Of a stretch of DNA of 60,484 bases, positions 1-7,303 are shown one piece after another. Both the position numbers and the translations under genes were made by a program. The notes beneath the pieces were generated by a model. That model worked only from the letters and a program-made list of their open reading frames with translations. It was not told the DNA's origin and searched no databases. Position 1 is the first letter of the stretch, and each line of letters starts with the position of its first letter. Source of the stretch: Streptomyces beihaiensis (GTDB lineage Bacteria > Actinomycetota > Actinomycetes > Streptomycetales > Streptomycetaceae); assembly GCF_026274175.1 (NCBI RefSeq), contig NZ_JAPHNL010000190.1:1-60484 (forward strand), in the 5' to 3' direction.

Positions 1-254
1 CGCGCCGCGCTCCTGCGGAGCGGCGGAGCGCTGCGGCTGCGCCGCAGGCGTCAACCGCGCCCCTTCGGGGCGCAACCCCCGATTCCCGGGCGGAGCCCGG
101 GAATCGATGTCCCGTCACTTCGTGACGGGACATCACCTGCCCCTCCGGGGCAGGGTTCAGCCCGCTCCGCGGTCTGAACCCGAAGTCCGCTCCGCGGCCT
201 TCGCGGAAACGCATCGACACCCAGCCGCCGTTTCACTCCTTGGAGTGAAACGGC
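1..254. repeat. Telomere-like array of nine hairpins
   Basis: Nine near-perfect inverted repeats follow one another with almost no spacing: 8-22, 31-47, 57-73, 81-105, 106-134, 136-154, 156-178, 181-203 and 227-254. Arms are 6-13 bp. Loops are TGC, TGC, TTC, GGA, TTC, TCC, TCC, TCC and TT on the + strand, so seven of the nine read GCA, GAA or GGA on the complementary strand. Streptomyces telomeres fold their 3' overhang into hairpins with sheared purine (GNA) loops, and that overhang would be the complementary strand here. The array does not start with the archetypal CCCGCGGAGCGGG, so it is a non-canonical type or its outermost bases are missing. The call assumes base 1 is at or very near the physical end. 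Confidence 0.8.
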
Positions 255-387
255 CCGATACTTTGACGGAGTTGAGCCAGGACAGACCGGCCGACATAGC
301 TGACAGCTCATCATATCGGCCGGAAGACTCTAGTGACATACAAGAGCACCCCGAGCAAAAACACCACTGACCTGCCGAAACACCGAA

Positions 388-511
388 GCGTTTGTTCTGA
401 GAATCCAGAACAAACGCTCCCACAGCGTTCTAGAAATCCAGAACAAACAACACCCCAACCTGACGAGACGTCACCATGACAAGCGGGCTGATCGTTCTGA
501 CGTTCCAGAAC
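388..511. repeat. Three palindromic repeats upstream of rep-like gene
   Basis: Three copies of GTTCTG-N6-CAGAAC lie at 394-411, 427-444 (GTTCTA variant) and 494-511. The first is extended to 12-bp arms (388-399 with 406-417). Spacing is 33 and 67 bp, close to whole turns of the helix, so proteins would bind the same face. They sit directly before the winged-helix gene that starts at 575. They are probably the iterons of a replication origin or the autoregulatory operator of that gene. Confidence 0.7.
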
Positions 512-574
512 AAGCCGGTTCACCCAGTGCTACCGTTCAGGCATCCTGTCGATCTTCCTCAGGAAGGGATCCCC

Positions 575-1198
575 ATGAGCCATCTACCGATCGTCCGACA
601 GGGCGAACGCGTTGTGGCGCGATCGGACGGCAAAGGCGGTCTGATCCTGGGCGTGGAGAAGATCCAGGGAAGAGAGTTCGCCACAAGCGCCGAGTGCAAC
701 GGATACGTGCTGGACGCACGACTCCTCATGGACGCGCTCGGAGGACTGAAGATGCCCGGCTCCTGGTTCCAGGTGTGGTGCAAGCTCGTCGCTGCACAGA
801 ACGGGACCCGCACAGACGTGGATAAACGCACCGCGCCCCGTGGCTTCGTCCGGATGACCCAGCGCGACCTCCAGGCGCGCTGCGCCCTGTCCGCAGCCTC
901 AGTGAACGAGGCGAGCCAGTTCTTCATGCACATCGGCTGGATACGCAGCGCAAAGCGCGGGATCCTTCAGTTGAACCCCTGGCTCACAGTGGCCGGCACC
1001 TCGGGCGAGCAGACGAAGTGGCAGCAGATGTGGAACGAAGCTGACGGACCCGCATGCATCATCCCCGCACCGGACTATCCGGCCGAATGGCGCACCATGC
1101 GAGCAGCAGAGAAGAAACGCATCGAGACGGCCCGACGCCAGGACAAGGTCGTCACACTGCATCACCGAAAGCCACGGTCTCGCCAGGCAAGCGCATGA
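575..1198 (+). CDS. RepL-like winged-helix replication/regulatory protein
   Basis: A 207-residue protein. Residues about 45-165 form a winged-helix region: a helical segment around FQVWCKLVAAQNG, a helix-turn-helix around MTQRDLQARCALSAASVNEA, then a wing ending in ILQLNPWLTVAGT. The final 'xxNPxLxxxG' segment is typical of RepL-type plasmid initiators and related Streptomyces plasmid regulators. The C-terminus is basic. ATG 575 is preferred because AGGAAGGG lies about 5-10 nt upstream; an in-frame ATG at 476 would place the third palindrome inside the gene. It is followed 58 bp later by a second winged-helix gene. The replication role is inferred from the repeats and the telomere-proximal position. 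A transcriptional regulator is the alternative. Confidence 0.6.
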   Translation: MSHLPIVRQGERVVARSDGKGGLILGVEKIQGREFATSAECNGYVLDARLLMDALGGLKMPGSWFQVWCKLVAAQNGTRTDVDKRTAPRGFVRMTQRDLQARCALSAASVNEASQFFMHIGWIRSAKRGILQLNPWLTVAGTSGEQTKWQQMWNEADGPACIIPAPDYPAEWRTMRAAEKKRIETARRQDKVVTLHHRKPRSRQASA

Positions 1199-1256
1199 AC
1201 CTCAAGTGCATATCCTCGGTGCAAGACGTCGATGCGATCGAAAGCGGTGAGCCTTC

Positions 1257-1685
1257 GTGAGTGGCCCATTCGTCCCCGGCCCGCCCAGCAATGAGCCGGT
1301 GGTCATCTCCCGCGAGGTTCTACAGCTGCTCGCTCTCGTCGACATCTCCCTCGCCGCCCGCCGCGTACTCGACGTACTGCTCGCACTCAACGACGAACAC
1401 AACGGCACCGCCGAGATCAGCCAGAACGAAATGTGCGCAGCGCTGGGAGCCAGCAAACCCACGGTGAACCGCGCCTTCAAAGAACTACGCGCATGCGGAC
1501 TCGCATGGAGACTCGACGACGGCCGATATCAACTGCACCCCCTACTCACCCAAGGCAGGATCGCGGCCGCTGTCATGTCAGTACCCGAGATCCAGGCCAA
1601 CGACCCAGCCAGCCTCACACAACGACGACGAGCCCGCTTCACCGCCCAACTCGCCAACCTCCCACCATCCACGACAACAGGCTGA
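1257..1685 (+). CDS. Small winged-helix protein, partner of the preceding gene
   Basis: A 142-residue protein starting at GTG 1257. Residues 25-100 read as a winged helix: helix VLDVLLALNDEH, recognition region QNEMCAALGASKPTVNRAFKEL, and wing CGLAWRLDDGRYQLHP. The tail after residue 110 is basic and Arg-rich. No strong ribosome-binding site is visible, which suggests coupling to or readthrough from the 575-1198 gene. Paired winged-helix genes next to repeats recur at 12.8-13.6 kb, supporting a shared role in replication or copy control. The function is inferred, not shown. Confidence 0.55.
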   Translation: MSGPFVPGPPSNEPVVISREVLQLLALVDISLAARRVLDVLLALNDEHNGTAEISQNEMCAALGASKPTVNRAFKELRACGLAWRLDDGRYQLHPLLTQGRIAAAVMSVPEIQANDPASLTQRRRARFTAQLANLPPSTTTG

Positions 1686-2052
1686 CCTCCCAGCCCACAT
1701 CTCCTCGGACGACGCCACACCCCTTCTGCACAGGACATCCGCATCCGTGAAGCCAGCCCCTCGACGAGCCTTGCCACACCACGCATCCGGTAGCACCAAG
1801 TAAACCGATTCATTCCGGCAGAACAGAACAAACCGAGCCCCGACAGATCACAGGCCACCTGCTGCGATCCGCTGATCCCGTGACCGCGTCACCCTCACCC
1901 ATTGCGGCTTCGCAGCACGACCGGCCAGGGGGCGCCGCCGAGCGTGCGAAGTCACGGCACCCTCGATGCGATGACCGGGCGGGTCCACTCGCCGCCACAC
2001 CAACCGGTCACAGCACCCTCGTCGCGCCACGTCAGCGCAAGCCGATCCAGGG
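1686..2052. other. Gene-less stretch
   Basis: No convincing ORF. The only structure noted is an imperfect direct repeat, GTCACRGCACCCTCG, at about 1952 and 2007. It separates the telomere-proximal rep-like genes from the minus-strand Nudix gene. Confidence 0.5.
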
Positions 2053-2601
2053 TCACCCCAAATACGGCATCATCCGGTCCTCCAGCTCGTGCTGAAGCCG
2101 GAGCCTCTGCGTGTGATGCATAGGCAGGGTCTCCAGCTCCGAAGGGGCCACCCAACGCAGCTCAGTGGACTCATCAGAAATAGCGAGTCGGCCCCCGACG
2201 ACTCGGGCGCGAAAGCAGATGTTGAACTGACGCCGCACTTCGCCGTCCGAGTAGGCGATGACGTGCCGTGGGTCCGAATAGGTGCCGACGAGGCCAGTCA
2301 CCTCCACGTCCAGGCCGGTTTCTTCCTTGACCTCGCGCACCGCCGTGCCCGGGAGTGAGTCCGTCATCTCCATACCGCCGCCAGGCAGCGCCCACACCTC
2401 GTTGTCGCGTCGGCGTTGAAGCAGAATGCGACCCTGGTCGTCAGTGACCACGGCCGAGGCCGCCACCACCATGCTGTTCGGCGTAGGGCCGTCAGGGTCG
2501 TCGTAGTACTCGGTGCGGCGGGACAAACCGGTCACTCCCCTACTGACAGGCCGCCATTCTCGGCTCGGCCCGGGCCTCTCTACCACAATTGCGGCTTCCA
2601 T
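2053..2601 (-). CDS. Nudix hydrolase
   Basis: A Nudix-fold pyrophosphohydrolase for a nucleoside diphosphate-X type substrate. Residues about 45-170 show the usual order: VVAASAVVTDDQGRILLQRR, then the Nudix box beginning GGGMEMT, with REVKEETGL as its catalytic helix. The first conserved Glu of the box is Asp here (Gx5D); the essential REVKEE metal-binding part is intact. The C-terminal LPMHHTQRLR segment resembles Streptomyces Nudix proteins of unknown substrate. An alternative GTG start at 2535 (beginning VTGLSRRTEYY) would remove 22 poorly conserved residues and may be the true one. It is unlinked to its neighbours by operon structure. Confidence 0.88.
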   Translation of the reverse strand: MEAAIVVERPGPSREWRPVSRGVTGLSRRTEYYDDPDGPTPNSMVVAASAVVTDDQGRILLQRRRDNEVWALPGGGMEMTDSLPGTAVREVKEETGLDVEVTGLVGTYSDPRHVIAYSDGEVRRQFNICFRARVVGGRLAISDESTELRWVAPSELETLPMHHTQRLRLQHELEDRMMPYLG

Positions 2602-2697
2602 CTCCGCCGAGACTCACAGTCCTTCGCGGGCCGTGCCCTGAGCCGCCCCCATCTCCCCTCCCCTCCGGGTGAGAGAGGACTCTCGTCATGGCCAGGG

Positions 2698-3252
2698 TTA
2701 CCCGCGCTGCGCGGCCACCGCGCCGGTGTACGTCTGCCTCGTCAGGTCCTCGGAGTCGATGCCGAGACCGGCGAGAACGGCGCGGATGTCATCTAGAGCC
2801 GAACTCACCTCGCCACCGGGAACGAGGGTCTCGACCTCAAGAAACGTGCCGTCGATCTCCGGCACACGCACAAGGGTGGCAAGCATCCGCCGACCACGGG
2901 CCTCGAAGCTGTAGTTACGGCACCGCTTCTCGAACGCGATGTATGCGACATGGCCGAGACCGCGCAGGATGGCGTGAGCCGCTTCCGCGTCCTCGACACC
3001 GGTCTCGTGCTCGGGCTTTGACCCGGACTCCTCATCGACGGCCGCCCCCTTGTACGTGAGAACCGTGCGAGTGCCGTCCGCCCCATGCACAGTACGAACC
3101 CGCAACTCCTCACCCGCCTTCTCAAGCGATCCGTCCGGCCGGTCGTAGTACGTGTCCCGGTACACCTCAACACGAGCCACAGCCAGCTGATCCAGCTTCC
3201 GCATGACCGCCTCGGGCGCGTGCACGCGGGCCTTCAACTCCGCCTCGATCAC
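2698..3252 (-). CDS. CYTH-domain protein (class IV adenylate cyclase-like)
   Basis: A 184-residue single-domain protein of the CYTH (CyaB/thiamine triphosphatase) fold, which acts on triphosphates inside a beta-barrel tunnel. The signature ExExK is present at the N-terminus as EAELKAR (residues 3-9). It is followed by charged strands (ELRVRTV, RTVLTYKG, FEKRCRNYSFE) and a late FLEVETLV strand. The start is GTG 3252 with AGAGGGG about 9 nt upstream. The stop of the truncated regulator at 3267 lies 14 bp upstream, so the two formed an operon. Whether it makes cAMP or hydrolyses inorganic triphosphate cannot be told. Confidence 0.82.
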   Translation of the reverse strand: MIEAELKARVHAPEAVMRKLDQLAVARVEVYRDTYYDRPDGSLEKAGEELRVRTVHGADGTRTVLTYKGAAVDEESGSKPEHETGVEDAEAAHAILRGLGHVAYIAFEKRCRNYSFEARGRRMLATLVRVPEIDGTFLEVETLVPGGEVSSALDDIRAVLAGLGIDSEDLTRQTYTGAVAAQRG

Positions 3253-3266
3253 CAGCGAATCCCCTC

Positions 3267-3645
3267 TCAGATCACACGCTCCGCGCCATCGATGACCGTC
3301 TGAAACATCCGCCGGAACCCTCGGAACAGGGGGCCATGCGGGGTCTCCATCACCTTGTACAGCGCCGACTCATGGCCTTCCCGGCCAGCATCGAAGGCGC
3401 CGACGAACATGATGGAGTCCGTGCGGATGACTCGCCAAGTGGGCACCATCCTGTACCGCCACACGCCGACGTCGCCTACTTCGGCCAGTTCCCGCAGTCG
3501 CGCTTCAGCCAGCCGAACGCCACCGGCCAAAGACTCAGCAGACTCCCCGATTTCGGCCGCCCGCTTCGCCAGCGCATCGCTCTCGGGGTCCAGCAGAGCA
3601 ATGCGAGCCCGGAGTCCCTTGCCGCCCTGCTGGCGCGGCAGACAA
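3267..3645 (-). pseudogene. C-terminal remnant of a regulator, truncated by an IS
   Basis: The minus frame stays open from 3267 back to about 3645 and gives roughly 125 residues, including GLRARIALLDPESDALAKRA, RTDSIMFVGAFDAGREGHES and PHGPLFRGFRRMFQ. This resembles the C-terminal sensory half of Streptomyces helix-turn-helix regulators that end in a 'HESAxY...GPLxxGFRRxF' segment. No start codon or DNA-binding half remains: the homology stops at the left inverted repeat of the IS5-type element (3646). The rest of the gene is not found beyond the element's right end, so the insertion was followed by a deletion or rearrangement. Confidence 0.65.
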
Positions 3646-3792
3646 GCTCTCAGTGCGTTGTGGCAAACCGGATCTTGTTCGAGCGGCAGCGGGTGGTCGT
3701 CTGGACTGAGGTTCGGGTGCGGTCGCGGGCATGAGAGAACGGGCCCCTTGGTAGTGACGCGGTTACGACACCAGCACGACCAAGGAAGCCCG

Positions 3793-4749
3793 TTGCCTGA
3801 TCAGTTGAGCAGCACCACTGTGGCTGCGTCTACTGCGGTCACCCCTGGGTGTGACTGCTACGTGCACAGGTTCGGTTCGATCGCTCCGGGACGGCGGGCA
3901 GGCTGCTATCCGAGTGACATGACGGATGCGGAGTGGGCCGAGGTCCGCTCCGCGATGCCGGTGCCGGCCTGGCTCCTGAAGCGGGGCGGGCGTCCGGAGG
4001 CGTACTGCCACCGCGAGATACTCGACGCTGTGCGCTACCTGGTCGACAACGGCGTGAAGTGGATGGCCATGCCGGTCGACTTCCCGTACTGGCGGGCGGT
4101 CTACGACTTCTTCCGCCGCTGGCGGGCCTGCGGCTACGTGCGTGAACTGCACGAACGCCTGCGCCGCACGGCGAGGGAACGCTCAGGCCGCAACACTGAG
4201 CCCAGTGCGGGAGTCATCGACAGTCAGTCGGTGGACGCCTCCGAGACCGTCGGTGAGGACAGTCGCGGATACGACGGCGGCAAGTCACGCGACGGGCGCA
4301 AGCGTCACATCCTGACCGATACCGAGGGCCTGCTCCTGGAGGTGACCGTGACGACGGCCGATGTGCACGACTCCAAGGCCGCCCCCGCGCTGCTGGAGAC
4401 GTTCATGGACCAGCCGGGCCGGCTGCTGAAGCTGGTGTGGGTCGACAGCGCCTACCAGGGCCCCGCACTGGCCGAGGCGTTCGCCCGTCACGGGGTGCGC
4501 GTCGAGGTCGTGCGCCGCTCCGACGGCAGGCGCGGATTTGTCGTACTGGCCCGCAGGTGGGTGGTGGAGCGCACGCTGAGCTGGCTCTCCCGCTCACGCC
4601 GCCTCAACCGCGACCACGAACGCCGCCTCGACCACCACGCTCAGATGGTGTGGTGGGCCGCCGTGATCAGGCTGTCCCGGCGCCTCGCCGGGGACGCTCC
4701 GCGCTGGCCGGAGAAGCGTCCCGGCCGACTGCTCCGGGCGCGGGCATGA
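3793..4749 (+). CDS. IS5-family transposase
   Basis: A DDE transposase of about 318 residues. The N-terminal region MTDAEWAEVRSAMPVP and a WRAVYDFFRRW segment form the DUF4096-type binding domain. The catalytic acids are visible in IDSQSV, WVDSAYQG and RRWVVERTLSW, with the K/R-rich block DGGKSRDGRKRH between the first two. TTG 3793 is chosen because AAGGA lies 6 nt upstream; the ATG at 3919 is a later in-frame alternative. The reading frame is intact, so the element may be active. Its 3' end overlaps the convergent gene by 83 bp. Confidence 0.9.
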   Translation: MPDQLSSTTVAASTAVTPGCDCYVHRFGSIAPGRRAGCYPSDMTDAEWAEVRSAMPVPAWLLKRGGRPEAYCHREILDAVRYLVDNGVKWMAMPVDFPYWRAVYDFFRRWRACGYVRELHERLRRTARERSGRNTEPSAGVIDSQSVDASETVGEDSRGYDGGKSRDGRKRHILTDTEGLLLEVTVTTADVHDSKAAPALLETFMDQPGRLLKLVWVDSAYQGPALAEAFARHGVRVEVVRRSDGRRGFVVLARRWVVERTLSWLSRSRRLNRDHERRLDHHAQMVWWAAVIRLSRRLAGDAPRWPEKRPGRLLRARA

Positions 4750-5233
4750 ACCGTCCGTCCTTCGCCCGCACCAGCCAGCCCCGCTTCTCCAGCACGTAGG
4801 CACGGTGCCGGATCTTTTCCACCTCGTTCTTGATCTCTGCTTCGCGGCCCACCGCCCGCGTCAGCTCCACCCCGTTCATCGGCCCCGAAGCGGTCATCAC
4901 CGCGGCGAACACCTCCCGATACAGGCCGCTGAGCACCTCCTCGCCCATGCCCGACCGCCACACCGGCGGCCGCTCGCCGTGCCCCGCGCCGGGGCCGCCC
5001 GATCCCACGACGGCAGCCATCTCACCACCGGACGGCACGGAAACCGGCGTATTCACCGGGCTCTCCCCGGCCAGCACCGACACGAGCTCCTCACGCCCCA
5101 CGCGGGCCCGCTCGACTCGCTCCCGCGCGGCATCCACCTCGGCCTGAGCCTGCTCCAGAACCTCCGTCCAGGACTCCAGATCCTGCCTCGCCCGCGCCTC
5201 ACGCTGTTCCATCAACCCCAGCACCGACGGCAT
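4667..5233 (-). CDS. Coiled-coil plus winged-helix accessory protein of the IS
   Basis: A 188-residue protein. Residues 1-60 are a charged amphipathic helix (EQREARARQDLESWTEVLEQ onward) predicted as a coiled coil, followed by a Pro/Gly-rich linker. A C-terminal helical/winged segment (SGLYREVFAAVMTASGP ... EVEKIRHRAYVLEKRGWLVR) reads like a transcription-factor wing. ATG 5233 has GAGGAGG 5 nt upstream. It lies inside the inverted repeats and overlaps the transposase C-terminal codons tail to tail. It may regulate transposition or DNA binding of the element. It was not recognised as a named family. Confidence 0.65.
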   Translation of the reverse strand: MPSVLGLMEQREARARQDLESWTEVLEQAQAEVDAARERVERARVGREELVSVLAGESPVNTPVSVPSGGEMAAVVGSGGPGAGHGERPPVWRSGMGEEVLSGLYREVFAAVMTASGPMNGVELTRAVGREAEIKNEVEKIRHRAYVLEKRGWLVRAKDGRFMPAPGAVGRDASPASAERPRRGAGTA

Positions 5234-5310
5234 CGCGACCTCCTCGATCCACAACAAACCGTCCGCTGCCTGCCCCTACGCCTCCGCGATCATGCCCCGC
5301 ACACGAAGAA

Positions 5311-5333
5311 GTCCCTGTTCATCGAACAGGGAC
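5311..5333. terminator. Hairpin inside the right end of the IS
   Basis: GTCCCTGTTC, loop ATC, GAACAGGGAC: a perfect 10-bp stem just inside the right inverted repeat. It lies upstream of the minus-strand accessory gene, so it probably blocks external transcription from entering the element. Confidence 0.55.
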
Positions 5334-5597
5334 TCCCTTTGCCACAACGCACTAAGAGCGCCACAAAACAAACATGACTGACCTGACACAACGCCAAAGC
5401 GATACTGAACCGCCCCGGGTGAAGTGGAGACTCGATTGATCTGTCGACCGTCCGGCCGGGCACGCAGCAAGCGCTGCCGCCGGCCGGACGTGACCTGATA
5501 GGAGCCTGGAGCCACCTCGGCAAAGCGTCCCCGTGACAGTCCTGTCCGCCCGACCGGCGACAGCGTGCATCCCACGCTAGCGGCCGGAAGGAACATC

Positions 5598-6669
5598 GTG
5601 AACGACAGTGGACAGACCAGGTCCGGGCATGTGGTGATCGGCGTCGACACCCACAAGCACGTACACGTCGCGGCAGTCATGGACACCATCGGCGGCATCC
5701 TGGCGACCTTGACGATCCCCACGGACACTGGCGGGTTCCAGCAACTCCTCAACTGGGCCTCCTCGTTCGGCAAGGTCCTTGCATTCGGCATCGAGGGCAC
5801 CGGCTCCTACGGCGCCACGCTGACCTCGTTCCTGCGCCGGGCCGGTCACAAGGTGGTCGAGGCCGGCCGCCCGGACCGGCGGTAAACGGAGGATGAACGG
5901 CAAGTCCGACACTCTGGACGCCGAGAACACCGCCCCCGCAGTGCTCGCCGGATTCGCCACGGCCACTCCCAAGACAGCTGCCGGTGAGGCCGAGATGATC
6001 CGGCAACTCAAGATCGCCCATGACCAGGCTGTCGAACAGCGCACGGCCGCGATGGTCACGATGAAGGCGATGCTCGTCCACGCGCCCGATGACCTGCGGC
6101 GCGAGACCGCCGGGAAGACACAGATCGCTCTGGCCCGACACCTGGCCGGCCTACGTCCTCGCCAACTCGAAGAGCCGGCAGACGCCCTCCGCCATGCCCT
6201 GCGCACCCTGGCCAGGCGCTAGCAGTATCTGAACGACGAGGCCAAAGAGCTGACGAAGTTGATCGACGGCCTGGTGCACCGAGCCGCTCCACAGTTGCTC
6301 GAACCGTTCGGCATCGGCGTGGACACAGCCGCGGAGATCCTCGTCGTGGTCGGTGACAACCCCGAGCGGATCAAGTCCGAGGCCGCGCTGGCCAAACTCG
6401 CGGGCATCGCGCCCGTGCCCACCGGTTCTGGAATGACCAGCGGCAGGCACCGCATCAACCACGGCGGCCATCGCCAGCTCAACGCCGCGATCTATCGCAC
6501 CGTCATCGTCCGCATGCGGTTCCATCAGCCCACGATCGACTACGTCGCCCGCCGGACCGCCGAGGGCAGGACGAAACGCGAGATCATCCGCTGCCTCAAA
6601 CGCTACGTGATCCGCGAGGTCTACCACCTCATCCGACCTGCCCCGAACCGGGCCCCCGCGGCGAGTTGA
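5598..6669 (+). pseudogene. IS110-family transposase, disrupted
   Basis: GTG 5598 follows GGAAGGA. The N-terminal RuvC-like part is clear (VVIGVDTHKHVHVAAV, then FGIEGTGSYGATL). At about 5882 the frame shifts by one base, so RPDRR ends in a stop and the continuation NGKSDTLDAENTA is in another frame. A TAG at 6220-6222 interrupts that frame again between LARR and QYLNDEAKEL. The last piece carries the C-terminal transposase_20 domain (LAKLAGIAPVPTGSGMTSGR, INHGGHRQLNAAIY). One frameshift and one nonsense mutation make the copy non-functional. Confidence 0.88.
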
Positions 6670-6675
6670 CAACTA

Positions 6676-6907
6676 TAGGAGCGTCAACGCCCTGATGGAA
6701 TCGACGGTGGGCCTCTACAAAACCGAGCTGATCAAGCCTCGACAGCCCTGGAAGACGCTCTCCCAGGTCGAGCTGGCCACCGCCGAGTGGATCGACTAGT
6801 ACAACCACCGGCGGCTCCACGGTGAGATAGGCCACGTCCCGCCGGTCGAATACGAAGCCAACTACTACACGGAACTCACGAAACCCCAGGTCACCACCAC
6901 AATCTGA
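6676..6907 (+). pseudogene. C-terminal scrap of an IS3-family OrfB
   Basis: Reads NALMESTVGLYKTELIKP, then WKTLSQVELATAEWID, TAG at 6797-6799, YNHRRLHGEIGHVPP and VEYEANYY. This is the last quarter of an IS3 integrase-type transposase, where WYNxRRLH is the expected motif, so Trp has become a stop. It abuts the end of the dead IS110. Confidence 0.85.
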
Positions 6908-7303
6908 GATCTCTACCGAACCCGGGCCGGTTCACCTACAAATGCCCGCTCGAGGACGACACCGAACAGCTCATCCATGAACTCCTCGGCACCAGCACCC
7001 GGCACGCGCAGGGCATGTGACGCAACACCCGCGGGTCCGAAACCGCCCCTCCCCGTACGTCCTGACGGCCTGATCCGGCCCGGGCCAGCCTCTGGCTGTC
7101 CCGCGCCTGCCTCTTTCCCCACTCCCGACGGAGCCTTCATGCACGCCACGCCGCCCGCCCCGCCCGGCGCTCCAGCCGGAGGAAACTCGTCAGGGTGCCG
7201 CCTCCCTCCCTCGTCGCCATCGCCGCGGCCACCGCCCTGGTCGCCGCCGCGAGCGGGAGTCGGCCGACTGAGCTGGCCTACGCCCGCCGGGCCAGTCCAG
7301 TCC
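6908..7303. other. Gene-poor stretch after IS remnants
   Basis: A short + frame at about 6928-7020 (RFTYKCPLEDDTEQLIHELL then GTSTRHAQGM and stop) looks like the tail of a real gene but has no start and no recognised family. A hydrophobic run near 7200-7260 resembles a signal peptide without a mature protein. Nothing else is supported. Confidence 0.35.

Larger units (their letters stand above)
3646..5359 (+). mobile_element. IS5-type insertion element with two genes
   Basis: Left repeat 3646-3667 (GCTCTCAGTGCGTTGTGG then CAAA) matches the reverse complement of 5338-5359 at 21 of 22 positions. A weaker match continues inward and includes TGTTCGA on both sides. Between them lie a DDE transposase (+) and a convergent coiled-coil gene (-). 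The 1714-bp length is long for a single-gene IS5 element because of the second gene. No matching target duplication is visible at the outer edges. The left repeat coincides with the truncation of the regulator gene. Confidence 0.7.
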
